Positions 36,801 through 47,549 of a stretch of 64,000 bases of DNA are shown in pieces. The notes beneath the pieces were generated by a model. The model worked only from the letters and a program-made list of their open reading frames with translations. It did no database searches and was not told where the DNA came from. Origin of the DNA: Phallusia mammillata (lineage: Eukaryota > Chordata > Ascidiacea > Phlebobranchia > Ascidiidae); contig QLIY01000500.1 in assembly GCA_003260075.1 (NCBI GenBank), forward strand, positions 52,645-116,644, written 5' to 3'. A program made the translations under genes and the position numbers. The first letter of the stretch is position 1. Each line of letters begins with the position of its first letter.

Positions 36801-37199
36801 GGATTTCAAATCCTAAAACTCGTGCGTTAAGAAGTGACGGATTTACGTTCGGTATTGTACTGTAAGTAAAAACATTTTTTAGGTGTAACAAATGCAAACC
36901 TACTCTAACCATAAAATTGGCGGATATGCAGCATACAAAAGAAAAAAAATAGTCGAAAAAATCGAATCACTTCGAAAGTCTTTTTATCGGCCGACCCTCG
37001 TGACAAAATTTAGCCTGTGTAAAAATGAAAATTTGTAATGTTAAAATTTGAAAAAAAAAATTTTTTTGATTTTCTCCCCAGATATAAACAGGAGATTGTG
37101 CGTCTGCGTCGAATCTTATCTGACAAGGGAATTCCGCTAGGTGGCGGACCCGACCTCAGTCCACGAAGAAAATTTGGAGCAGGCACATACGGATTTTAA
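26851..37199 (+). CDS. CCDC78: CCDC78 orthologue with a kinesin-like N-terminal domain
   Basis: Twenty exons (26851-26966, 27298-27419, 27644-27760, 28056-28184, 28257-28364, 28427-28524, 28777-28973, 29700-29877, 29962-30096, 30588-30719, 30911-30997, 31133-31312, 31772-32020, 32823-32996, 33482-33634, 34325-34432, 34954-35069, 35704-35991, 36580-36771, 37082-37199) give 998 residues in continuous phase. Residues 1-390 are kinesin-motor-like: P-loop YGESGSGKS, QYEIYNEIIKDL, and SDSKLTSLLEDILGGN. The rest is coiled coil. The C-terminus (LERERAELLTRATVAEQQ, then TRYKQEIVRLRR) matches CCDC78 closely. In vertebrates CCDC78 acts at the deuterosome in centriole amplification of multiciliated cells. 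The human protein lacks most of the motor. Switch I (SSRSH) is not recognisable and the DLAGSE switch II reads RLPGAE, so motor activity is doubtful. Confidence 0.88.
27830..27874. repeat. C45 homopolymer in a CCDC78 intron
   Basis: Forty-five consecutive C. Weakly inverted flanks (ATGACACAT left, ATGTGTGAT right) exist but no direct duplication. Confidence 0.95.
32081..32254. mobile_element. Small inverted-repeat element (MITE-like) in a CCDC78 intron
   Basis: The left end GTAAGTCGGGCC is mirrored by GGCCCGCTTAC at the right end, with one indel. Internal sequence is a degenerate G/T-rich pattern of GGGTT-like units. No coding capacity. Confidence 0.5.
32418..32440. mobile_element. Solo hAT-like terminus
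   Basis: CAGGGGTCGGCAACCTTTTA is nearly the same end sequence as that of the element at 33794-33942, but no matching opposite end was found before the next exon at 32823. Confidence 0.4.
33792..33942. mobile_element. Short hAT-type MITE
   Basis: Ends CAGGGATCGGCAACC and GGTTGCCGACCACTG form a 15-bp inverted repeat with two mismatches. Flanks TGCTAGAA (33784-33791) and TGCTAGAT (33943-33950) fit an 8-bp target duplication with one change. It is in a CCDC78 intron. Confidence 0.7.
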
Positions 37200-38388
37200 A
37201 CCAGCAAAGTTTGCATGTTTTTACTTTATTGCATTGTTTGTTCTTTTGGCGCATTTTAATCTGTCAAACTCATGCAGAAGTACAGTGAATGATTAAGTGA
37301 TAAGGTGCACTTACATTTTTCTTAATTTTGTTTCATTGCATGTGATTTTTATTAAAATGCAGTACTTTTGTATCTTCCAAGTTTTTTTATCGACACAAAT
37401 TTATCACTCGTTACTGAACGCACTAAGCCTACATCCTTGTGCTTCAAGTCGTAAAAAGTAGCTTTTAAGTAGTTTTAGCTGTCAGCATGGCGGAAATAGT
37501 CTACATATTTACCAGTTACACTTAAAAAGTGCATTACCACACTTTGTGACTACGCATACCAAATCTATGTGTTCAATCCACGTTCTTGTTGCCTCTGTTT
37601 TATAGTCCGATGATATCTTTAATAGCGATTTTTCACTCCCCTTCTAAAACACAGTGCCAAAAATATGTTTAAAAATCATAGACTTCACATATACTTGATG
37701 TTCATATCATTTTTCCCCCAAAAAGATTTTTTACGAATCATTACTTTTGCATTCAATCCTGTAACATTTCTATATAATCACACAACTTTCACAAAATAGG
37801 TGTTTCTGATTTTTCATCTTGCTTCCAACTTGTAGGCTACATTGGCAATTTTTCGTGCTTACCTGTTTTCGTGTTACCTGTGTGACCGTCGTTAGTTATA
37901 TGCAATAGAATATAACACGTATGAATTGTAGAGTCGTTTTTAATGTTTCAGTGGGGGAAAGTGATGTTTGTTTGTTATGATTTTCTTCTTTGAATTGGCG
38001 ACTTTACTTTGGTTTGAGCTATCGAGCCACTCAAAGTTCATTTCTCAGAGAAACACAGTTGGTCAAGGTCGTGATGGGATTAGAACTCGCAACCTTGTAA
38101 ACGCTAGGCGGTTGCGCTCAGAGATGTTGCTTAGGATTATGTTCAGTCAACGATACATCTCCCAATTGTGGCACAAAGCAAGATGAATGTTAGAACGAAA
38201 ATTTGAGAGAATTTGTTGAAATTTTTTTGGTTACATGCATTATGAATTATTTGAAAAGGCTTTGCAGAATTTGTAGGTTTTTATGGTGTTTTGATTTGTT
38301 CGCTTGAGGCAGTAGAGAGCAATAACAATAAAATTGAAATGCCATGTGATGCCGCGCTGCATGAATTTGGAATACTAAACAACACAAA
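37200..38388. other. CCDC78 3' UTR and intergenic region
   Basis: An ATTAAA at 37351 could serve CCDC78. Apart from a tRNA-like remnant at 38061-38125 no gene is seen; the ORF at 37968-38186 overlaps that remnant and looks spurious. Confidence 0.6.
38061..38125 (-). repeat. tRNA-like remnant, possible SINE head
   Basis: Read on the minus strand it contains GGTTGCGAGTTCTAATCCC, a box-B-like sequence, preceded by a GC-rich stem region. It cannot be folded into a complete tRNA, so a tRNA-derived SINE fragment is more likely. Confidence 0.4.
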
Positions 38389-39860
38389 ATGTCTGGATTA
38401 GCTACGTCGAGAATGATGACCCAGAACGGTAAATTACTTCGTCATTTGTGTACTGTTTACCGAAACAGCATTGCCTTGCAGCACAGTTCTTCAAATAGGT
38501 AAGCGGTTTCCAAAAGGCAACAAGTAAGAAAGAGGTTTCCAAAAGGCAACAAGTATCCAATTGTACGACAATAAACACCAATAATATAAGTTGATGTTCA
38601 TGAAATCCTATTGCTGTAATTGTCAATTGGTTGCTAACTCTAGTTATAAACCTATTTTCAAAGTTGCTAATAAGTAAATTGCTTTCATCAGACTCAGACA
38701 TTATAATGTAGTCTACTATAGTAGTCTGTTCATTCTTTATAAAATTTAAACCCAATGGAAGAAAGGCAGCACAAAAATGTTGAGGCTTGTCATACAAAAA
38801 GGTAAACCTTGCATTCAATATTCTCAGGTTTTCCAATTTGGATATACGGATTGAATTAAAACATTTCTTATTTCATTTAAGTGTAATCAACTTTTTTTGA
38901 TTCATAAGTTACATATTTTTCTACAATTGCCAAGTATGTGCACTTTTGAATTTACAATTTGTGTGCACCTTTGTTATCCAGGTGCAGTTTTGCAGTGCAA
39001 CAGCGTCCTGTTTACCCTCGTATGTACAAAACTATGGTGGTCCTGGAAAATGGATCAACAATAACGGTTCGACTACGAGAACCAAGGAAGATATTAAAGG
39101 TAAATTTTCCTGTAATGTAATTTCTTTTCAGAGAGCTGCCAGAAGACAAAGTGCAATTATTTGATTTTTTCTGTACAGGCAAATCCCTGCTTATTGCATG
39201 AAAAAAATGGTAAATTGGATTTGCAGTTTTCACTAATCATGAAATGACCTGTATTAATAAATTTTTGTCTTTGGTACCACCCTATTAAATTTGCTTCATT
39301 TCAGATTTTTGCATGGCTAACATATCTGGTCACTGCAATCATAGTTGTTTAAATAAGGATGTTAACTTTTTTGGCCACTGGATGTTTATCTGTAATACAA
39401 GATTTAGACACAGGCCTTTAGTGCCATCAGCTAACAAATAAATATCGAGTTGCTTTATTGCTATTTTTGCATTTTGTAATCTGGTATTTTAATTGAAAAT
39501 GGGTAACTTGTTGCCCCAACCCACAGGAATCTCACTGAAGTCAGAAATTCAATTAGGGCAGAAATACTTACAATAAGACAGGTAGCTGAAAAGTCGACTT
39601 ATTGTCAGCTTAACACACCCAGATGTTGTTTCTGCCCACTGTGGAATAAAACTACCCTTTTTAAATCATCCATATATACGTTTTAATTTATTACACAGTT
39701 TGTTGTGTTTTTTTAGTTGCCGGTTGATATGTCAAAGCTTTCTGAAGAGGAGCGCACTAATTTGTGGTTTCAACGCAAGGGAAGAGTAAAGGCTACTGAA
39801 GAAGTGAAGTTGGATTCAACCTTTACTTCTAAACAATATTCTAAATTTTTTAAATCATGA
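38389..39860 (+). CDS. MRPL55: Mitochondrial ribosomal protein L55
   Basis: Three exons (38389-38498, 38982-39099, 39717-39860) join in phase to 123 residues, close to the usual ~128. The first ~40 residues are basic and lack acids (MSGLATSRMMTQNGKLLRHL), as expected for a mitochondrial targeting peptide. The conserved core YPRMYKTMVVLENGSTITVR followed by REPRKILKLPVD and LSEEER matches bL55m. The protein is a metazoan-specific component of the large mitoribosomal subunit. It converges with HSDL2, whose stop is about 700 bp away. The minus-strand ORF at 38402-38836 is antisense and has no family resemblance. Confidence 0.93.
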
Positions 39861-40047
39861 TACCTTTTAAAGCAAAAAAATAGTGTGGCAAATGTACAAA
39901 CATTTGAACAATTGTTTCGTATCAAATTTCAGTGAAGATGATGGCCGGGGATATCCACATTTATTTTACAACAACTAGAGTTAGTTGAACTAAACAACGC
40001 AGTTTTGAACAACTCTGATTTGCAAAAAAAAATTTGGTCACTAACAA

Positions 40048-40277
40048 GTCCTGGTTTTTAGCCTACATGACTTGCTTGTTTAGACAGTCACCTGTCTAAT
40101 AACAAACACTGGAGTACATACAATATTAATAGGATATAATTAAATACCATAAATTAACCCCCCCCCCGTCCTGGTTTTTAGCCTACATGACTTGCTTGTT
40201 TAGACAGTCACCTGTATAATAACAAACACTGGAGTACATACAATATTAATAGGATATAATTATATACCATAAATTAA
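40048..40277. repeat. Imperfect direct repeat split by C10, between MRPL55 and HSDL2
   Basis: Copies at 40048-40157 and 40168-40277 flank C10 at 40158-40167; only a few substitutions. Confidence 0.95.
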
Positions 40278-40564
40278 AAAAAGCAAAACATTGAAATGGT
40301 AGTGATACAAAATTATATCAATTCTGTTCCTGAAAGACTGAAGGTGTTGTTATTGTTACCCTTCGCTTTGGTATTTATTCTACACTTCCACAAATGACAA
40401 ACATTTCAGCATTGCAAAGTTTGTAGGTGTTTAGATTTATTTCATCAGGAACAGCAACAAAAAAATAAAACAGATTGAACTCATCTGGCACTTCCACAAT
40501 CAAAGAGAATTATAAATCTGACATGGCTACTTGCTTTTGCATATCACTGGTCAAAATAGGAAAA

Positions 40565-43500
40565 TTACAACTTCGATTTTTGCATTGTGTTCATCAGCTT
40601 CTCGAGTTTCATGGCCAACATCATATTTCCATCAATTTTAAGCTTTCCCTGCATAAAGGCAGCAGTGGAGTTTAATTTTCCTTGGAACATTTGCACAAAA
40701 TCATCAGGTTTCATTGTCATGGTGACATCTGAACTACCATCACCCTTTGTAATTTGACCACTGCCATTTTTAAGGTCAAGAACCCATGTTTCTGGAGCAT
40801 CACCTAAAGAAACAGGGCAGTTAGAATTATTTCTGTTGAAAGAATCTTTGATTTCCTTCAAAAATAAGTAAACCGTTAAAAAAGGGTTATTTTTAAAATT
40901 GAATAAAACTAGTTTATAATAGAAAGAAAACAGTCCACTATAAAATGTGGATCTAACTAGGGATGTGCATATCAAGACACCTTTCTTATCAAATCATTCA
41001 TGCTATAGCTAATTATTTCGAACATTGCTCCACAAGAAATACAAATATTACATAATCTTTTCATTTAAAAAAATTAAAATCTTCAACTTATGATTACAAC
41101 CGAATAAAAAGAGATATAAACTGCTAGATCTACATTTAAACAGCAAACATTAAATTACGTGATAATCACTATTGATATTAAATCTAAACAACTATCATAA
41201 AACTTACCGGATAACACAAATTTGAAAATTCCACCAGTTTGAGATACAACCTCTTCACTCATGGCAGCTTCAATGCTCTTAAACACCTGAGCTACCTCAC
41301 TACCCCCTTTGGAACCTTGTTGACCTTGCTGTAGTGCTTGTCTTATCTGTGATTCAAAATCCACCTCAATATTGTCCAAAAAGAAATCCAATATCAAAGG
41401 TTTGCCTTCAAAAAAACAACACATTTTGCATTAGAATTGATTTATTCATGAACTTATACTAAAGCAATAAATTGATTACTCAACAATCAAAAAATCTGAA
41501 TACAAAAGTGAATTAGCTGTAGATCATATTTTTAGTGAAATTTAAGAAAAAAATGTTTTTTAAAAGTTACCCCCCCCCCTTTTGCATTAGAATTGATTTA
41601 TTCATGAACTTATACTAAAGCAATAAAATGATTACTCAACAATCAAAAAAATCTGAATACAAAAGTGAATTAGCTGTAGTTCATATTTTTAGTGAAATTT
41701 AAGAAAAAAATGTTTTTTAAAAGTTGATACCACCAGAAAACAGAATTTTGAAAGTTTGTTTTATCACCAAATTTTGAATCCAACATAAACAGCATACTAA
41801 AATCCAACATAAACAGCATACTATGATCTATTTAGTACAATTTGACAGTGAATCAATAGCCCAGAAATAACAACACAAAATAACTTTTCAAAACAATTTG
41901 GTTGAGGCAAGAATAAACTGTCTTCAACACCACATAATTTGTGCCAAAAAATGCCTAGTCGCTGATGTACTTTGTCCTGCTGTCCATATTTGGGTGAGAC
42001 AGCAATTAAAAAAGTTTTTAATTTTGCCAAATGATTTCCTAAGCATAAGACTATTTCATTCTAGAATAGATTGCACAACATTTTACTGCTGTTTCGGAAA
42101 CGCTTTGACCAAATTCAGCCACCCCTCCCCAATATTTACAATGTCAACAAGCTTTTCATCGGGTGTACCTGGTTCTACTGCATACTGGTCCATATCAGTA
42201 ATGCCTTCCTTTTCCAGCAGTTCATCGTCAATAGCAAAGTTACCAGTAAAACTTGCATCTTTTGTTAGAATTGCATATGCAGCATCAGCCATTATCTCGG
42301 GCTTTCTACATTGTGATGAAATGTCTTGTCCTCCAAGCATTTCCATTGCAGCAGTAATGATAGCTGGACAAATATATTTTTTTATAACTGTGGGATTGGC
42401 TGAATGAAAAAGTGTACATTCTTTTTTCATTACTGAATTTTTTTTAGCACAAACCTGTGGGAAAGTGTTTGCAACATACCAGTTTAAAGATAGTTTATGG
42501 AGTGGGCTCATTCCACTAACAACTTATGGAAAAGCAACATTCATTGAACCCATGTAAAAACCAAAATTAATATTGTGTAATTACCAGTTTTTGGCCACAG
42601 TGCATTGACTGCTATTCCTTTCTCTTGAAATTCTGCCGCCATTCCTAAGACACACATGGACATTCCAAACTTTGCCATGCTGTAAGCAGTGTGATTCTTG
42701 AACCAGATTGGCTTCATTGATAAAGGAGGACTAATATTTAAGATGTGGGGCTGCTTGCCACTATCCTTGGAATTCATTAAATGTGGCAAACAAACTCTAG
42801 AGCTGGACAAAAAATGGGTAAGAGCTACTATTGGTATGTAACTTTTTTGACATTAAAGCTAGCTAAAAATCATTGTCAATTTAATGAAAATGTTTTCTTT
42901 CAAAACGTTTTACATAAATTCTGTCTCTTAGGTATATATTCATCTGCAAAATGATTTTAACTTTAGTCCACAGTGGTTTTAATTAACCGAATTAGTTTTA
43001 AAGAGCAGCAATTTTACTGTGCAAAAATGGCAAATAAATCATAGAAACAAACAAAATAGAACCTTACTTAAAGCCAAAAAATGTAAGTTCATCACTTACC
43101 AAAGGTATGTTCCTCTTGCATTTATTTGGTTCATCAAGTCATACTTTTTCATTGGAGTGTCCAATGTTCCTGTAAGGCTAATTGCACTGGCATTATTCAC
43201 AACAATATCGATGCCACCAAAAGTCTTTACAGCCTCATCAACAGCAGATTGTACTGTGGATTCATCTCTTACATCAACAATACATGGAAGACACTTTCCA
43301 CCAGCCTCTTCAACTGTAAAACAGAAAAGAAACATGACAAAAAGTTTTTTCTAGGTGGGTTTTATTCAGCCAACAGTATCTGCAAGTGCCAGCCTGCAGA
43401 ACATGGCAGTTCCCAACGATCTCTAGCATGCATGACCAACATGTCCTGTGTGTGTGTGTGCACCATCCCAAGTCCACTTGCAAGACGAATTTCAGCAGGC

Positions 43501-44388
43501 ACAAAGCAAGCAATAGAGGTCAAGGCAGGACGATTAAATGCCTTTAGTGCAAAACTTCCGCATGCAACCTTCAAAATATGATGTGCAAGAATTTTTTTTC
43601 AAAAAATAGCAGCTGCCATACTCCGCAGACTGGTGCAAGTGCGGCCAATGTTTTATTTGTTAGGTCATTGTGATACTACAGCAAAACATACACAGAACAC
43701 AGATATGAAAACCCTAGTTGTTTTGATGTCCTTGTTTCACATACATACTATTAACTAATATCCAGATAATGTGATGAAGTGACAAGGCAAATGGAATTTG
43801 ACTTATTGTCTCATTTGTTTAAAATGTGATATATAATTGACAATAAAAGTATAGTCATTCCAGTCTACTGACTTTCCTTAGCTGCTGTGTAAATAGTTCC
43901 AGGAAGTTTTGGGTGTGCTTGGGCGGTTTTTGCAGCAATGACAACATTCGCCCCATCTTTAGCAGCTTTAAGACCAATTGCTTTACCAATTCCTCTGCTA
44001 GCTCCAGTAATAAATAGTGTGTAACCAGCCAGTTTTCTGCAAAAAAAACATGTTCAGTACGGCTCAAAAACAAAATATTTTTAAAAAAAAATCCCAAACC
44101 ATTACAATCTCAACAGAAAGTTTTAGTTCATGGTAACAGCAAATCTAAAATAGTTAATTTACAAGAAGTTGCAAGAAGAGAGATTTGTAGAAGAGAGATT
44201 TGTGAATGTAAACCGAAACAGATATTTGTGCATCAGTAGCGCAGCCGCAGCGATAACCACAAACGCAAGGGAACGTAAACATTTGGAATTTGGATTTTAA
44301 AGTAGGCGCCATTGCTGTAGTAAGAAAAACAGACGATAAACTACGATTACCACGAATACAATAACGATACCTACCCTGAGTTCATCAT
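40565..44388 (-). CDS. HSDL2: Hydroxysteroid dehydrogenase-like protein 2 (SDR + SCP2), peroxisomal
   Basis: Seven exons (44388-44375, 44036-43873, 43313-43100, 42802-42585, 42363-42169, 41405-41208, 40803-40565) give 413 residues against ~418 in vertebrates. The N-terminal two thirds are a classical short-chain dehydrogenase: TGASRGIG cofactor motif, NNASAIS, catalytic Ser in ILNIS and YSMAK. The C-terminal ~110 residues are an SCP2 sterol-carrier domain (DDFVQMFQGKL, KIDGNMMLAMKLEKLM). The last three residues are SKL, a canonical PTS1, placing the enzyme in peroxisomes. Substrate is unknown but fatty-acid or sterol metabolism is likely from the family. The donor after 42169 was chosen because it joins YAVEPG to KPLILDFFLD, matching the family; extending the exon would add an unrelated tail. 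A minus-strand AATAAA lies at 40437-40442. Confidence 0.95.
41424..41725. repeat. Imperfect direct repeat split by C10, HSDL2 intron
   Basis: Copies at 41424-41568 and 41580-41725 flank C10 at 41570-41579; differences are single bases in A/T runs. Confidence 0.95.
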
Positions 44389-44979
44389 TTTTGCTTTTTT
44401 TGAATCTCTATGAAATGCAACGATAAAACTTTCAACGCCCAAGTAAAATTTGCACCAAAAAAATAGGGCAAAGTCCAATTTATGGCCAGTGTTTCTATTT
44501 TGACATTAATTTGGCAAAAATACAGCCATAAAAGGGACCAAAAACAGATTAAACGCTAGATATGTTAAAGTTAACTCCTAAATTTTAGTTTTTATGTGTT
44601 TTGAACGTTGTGTTATTATTTAATTATTCAAATGTTTCTTTTTATTTTTATACTGGTTTTACAGGTGAAATATATTGATAAATTTATTCAACGAAAAAAA
44701 ATTAGCGAAACACTAAATTATGTTGTATCCGTCCCGGTTGTATACTTCACTATTAAAAATGTACATTTAGCATCAAACAGAAGCAAAATATATCCATGCA
44801 AAACATGTATTTAATTACTGTTGATCACAATATTAATAAAAAAAACTATTGGGCAGATTTTATGAACTTCAAGCGTTTGAAATAGCATCCGTTTATTGGA
44901 TCCTAGTGCTCCGTTTTTTTAAAAAATATAGCGTCCATTACTCACATAGCGACGATGTTTTGAGTGTTGTTGTACAAAA
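44389..44979. promoter_or_regulatory. Shared divergent promoter region of HSDL2 and CCDC24
   Basis: The two start codons are 590 bp apart and face away from each other. No TATA box or other core element is certain; the region is AT-rich. Inference from arrangement only. Confidence 0.45.
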
Positions 44980-47242
44980 ATGTCTGGAAACAATGCGGAA
45001 AAACTTGAACCTTACAAGCCCCCATTTTCCGTGGTTTTTCTGATAGAATCAATCGTTTCTCGTGAAGAACTACATCTTGTTCGCTCATACCTTGGCGAGT
45101 CGTCCATCGAATATTGCAATGATTTGCGCCAAGAGGTATAATAGTTTGTTGTTTTAATTTGGGTTCTTCAGTATTTTTACGCCCTGTTACCGTTAAGTTC
45201 TGATTGAAATGTGTTTTTATTTGGTAAATGTTTTCGTTTGTTTAACTGAACCTGTGAAAATGTTTTAAAGTCTTGATTTAAATTTTGTGGGGTTTTTATT
45301 TTATTTAGCTGGACATGCTTTTGGAAATATGGAAAGAAGTTGGAGAGCAGACAGAACCTCCAACTGTCACCAAATCTATTGACAACCTTACCATGTTTGA
45401 TCCACCAAATGCTCGGGAAATGCTAACAATGCAAATTAAACTGCTTGCAAAAGTAAGTGACATTATGTAAATTATACATGTCAGCAAAAAATGTAGTGAT
45501 TGTGATTTTAACCCTGAAGATTGTTGTAACACTAAATGTGAAAGGCATTTTATTTTCTTCTTGATAGTGATGGTTTAAATTTATCTTCTAAATAGTTAAA
45601 AGGTGCATGTATTCATTCATAACAATATACCTTGATTTAGGGAGTTCATGAGAGAAATGGAACCAACAGGCCACTCAGCTTTACAAAAAATGATGAGAAG
45701 TTGATCAAATATGCAATTGTGGCAACAAATAACACAGATTCTGGTAAAAGAATAACACATGTCACTGTATCTGCTATTTGTTCTTTACTTAAAGTTTCAG
45801 ACATTGTTTGGCATACAATTGATTGTTTACTTATGTGAAGAATAGAGTAAACCTCAGTTAGTCCGGGCACGTTTGGAAGCCGGTTAGTTCAAGCCTTACC
45901 ACAGTACAAATCATTTGTACTTTAAGTTTTGTCCCAATTGGTAAAGATCCAGACTAACCGAATCTGGGTTAACTGAAGTTTGCTGTACATGAACATCTTT
46001 TGTCTATTTAGTTGAACGTCCCCTGACTCCAATGAGAAAAACTGATCCAGAACACTCATACCACACTTCTCCAGTGAAGTTGAAACAAATTCAGAGAAGC
46101 ATCAATGCTCAAGATATTGATAAGGTGGCAGATTTGATAAGGGATGCAATACAGAACGAATGTAAAGCCCTGGAATACGACATCAAATTTTTACAGGTCA
46201 GATATATCCATAAGATTATGTTTGTTTTTCTTGCTTTGAAAACAATGTTAACATTAGTTGCCCTTGATTATCATATTACAGTTTAATAGACTTAAGTTCA
46301 TATTTTTATGGTGAAGTCTATACACCTTAAATGCAAAGTGAAAAAGAATTATAGATTAATGGTCATGAAACTGTTTGGAATATATGCTGACAGTTCTAAT
46401 ATTTGTTGTCATAGAAATGTGTTGAAGAAGAGCATGATATTGTAAGAGACAGACCGACTAGCCCAATACATGAGCCTCCGTTATCAAAACTTAGAGAGGT
46501 CTGTAGAACTTTGGAATCACAGGTTTTATCTGACACAACTAAAATCTCACCTAAGGAAGTGAAAACTGCAAAGAGGCAATTGTCAACAAAGGGCCATGTA
46601 GGAGTTCAACAAGAAATTCTTCCTTCTCCTCCAAGTCCTTCTAAAATGAAACAAAAAACTCCACCATCTCCGAACAAAGTTAGATTGAAACCAATTGATG
46701 CTTCAAATCATTTAAACCATGAACAAGGTTTGGTTCAGCACTCAGCACCAAGCAGTCCCCTTTTAGGCAAATCCTGTTTGCCAATGCGGCCTTCAAGTCA
46801 TCGAGTAACTAACTTTGAACGGGAGAGCATGTTGCTGGATAGAGCAAGTCCCACAGAGTGTTGGGTTGAACCTTCCTGGACAAAGGGCATGTCATCTTCC
46901 GTTCCTGGCAGCCCAGACAGCGGCGTTTCTTCACGGCCACCGACCCGTGATTTGGTTACAATCCACAGTAGAATGCAAAACTGGGAAAAGCAGACTGAGG
47001 GTGATGCTCAAGGTGATTTAGGATACAACACATCCAGCTCAAGTGACTTTAAGACCGACGATCTAGCCTCCATCCATTCAACGAACAATGGAAAACAACA
47101 AATACCCACTTACAAGAAAATGGAGAAAAACCGCCCGAAAATCATGCCGCGTCCTCCCGCTGCGAGTACGAATGATAGTCGGGCTCCACATACAATTAGA
47201 AACAGTAGGTTTACGCGCAGATATGCCAAGTTGTCGTCTTAG
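44980..47242 (+). CDS. CCDC24: CCDC24 orthologue (coiled-coil domain-containing 24)
   Basis: Five exons (44980-45135, 45309-45452, 45641-45743, 46012-46196, 46415-47242) give 471 residues. The N-terminal part (SIVSREELHLVRSYLGESS) and especially the helical block INAQDIDKVADLIRDAIQNE then ALEYDIKFLQKCVEEE follow the CCDC24 pattern of a short coiled coil ending in LQ-x-C-x-EEE. The final exon encodes a long low-complexity tail rich in Ser/Pro (PSPPSPSK, PPSPNK), likely disordered and phosphorylated, longer than in the human protein. Function is not established. The 3' end converges with EFHB; ATTAAA occurs at about 47483. Confidence 0.75.
45845..45985. mobile_element. pogo/Tigger-type MITE in a CCDC24 intron
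   Basis: The left end AGTAAACCTCAGTTAG and the complement of the right end (AGCAAACTTCAGTTAA) form an inverted repeat, and both flanks are TA (45843-45844 and 45986-45987), the expected target site. A short palindrome AGTACAAAT/ATTTGTACT lies in the middle. No ORF. Confidence 0.7.
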
Positions 47243-47549
47243 CAAAATTAATGGCGTTTAACCTTATTTGTCAAAGACTAAGTAGGCCCTGTGTTTGAGT
47301 ATCAAAGTACTGTTGATTTTAGGTGTTTGTGTCATATGTTTTGGACGCACTAGCAATAATATGACCGCCCACTTTCCGTACTTTCTCAAGGCTTCCGCCT
47401 ACTTTGCGAATGCGCAATCACTGTGCCTAAAATGTATTTTTATTTTGTTTCCTGCAAGCATTAGAGATTTGTTTTATATCGACATTAAACTATTAAAAAG
47501 CGTAAAACCACTGCAATTTTATTTTCGGAAATCCAACATTTTTTTCGAC

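Noticed and set aside
38402-38836. Minus-strand ORF of 144 codons
   Set aside because: It is antisense to MRPL55 exon 1 and its intron and contains a duplicated GTTTCCAAAAGG stretch; no domain is visible.
42087-42168. Longer version of the fifth HSDL2 exon ending at 42087
   Set aside because: It would give phase 2, which does not fit the next exon, and adds residues absent in the family; the donor after 42169 fits phase and homology.
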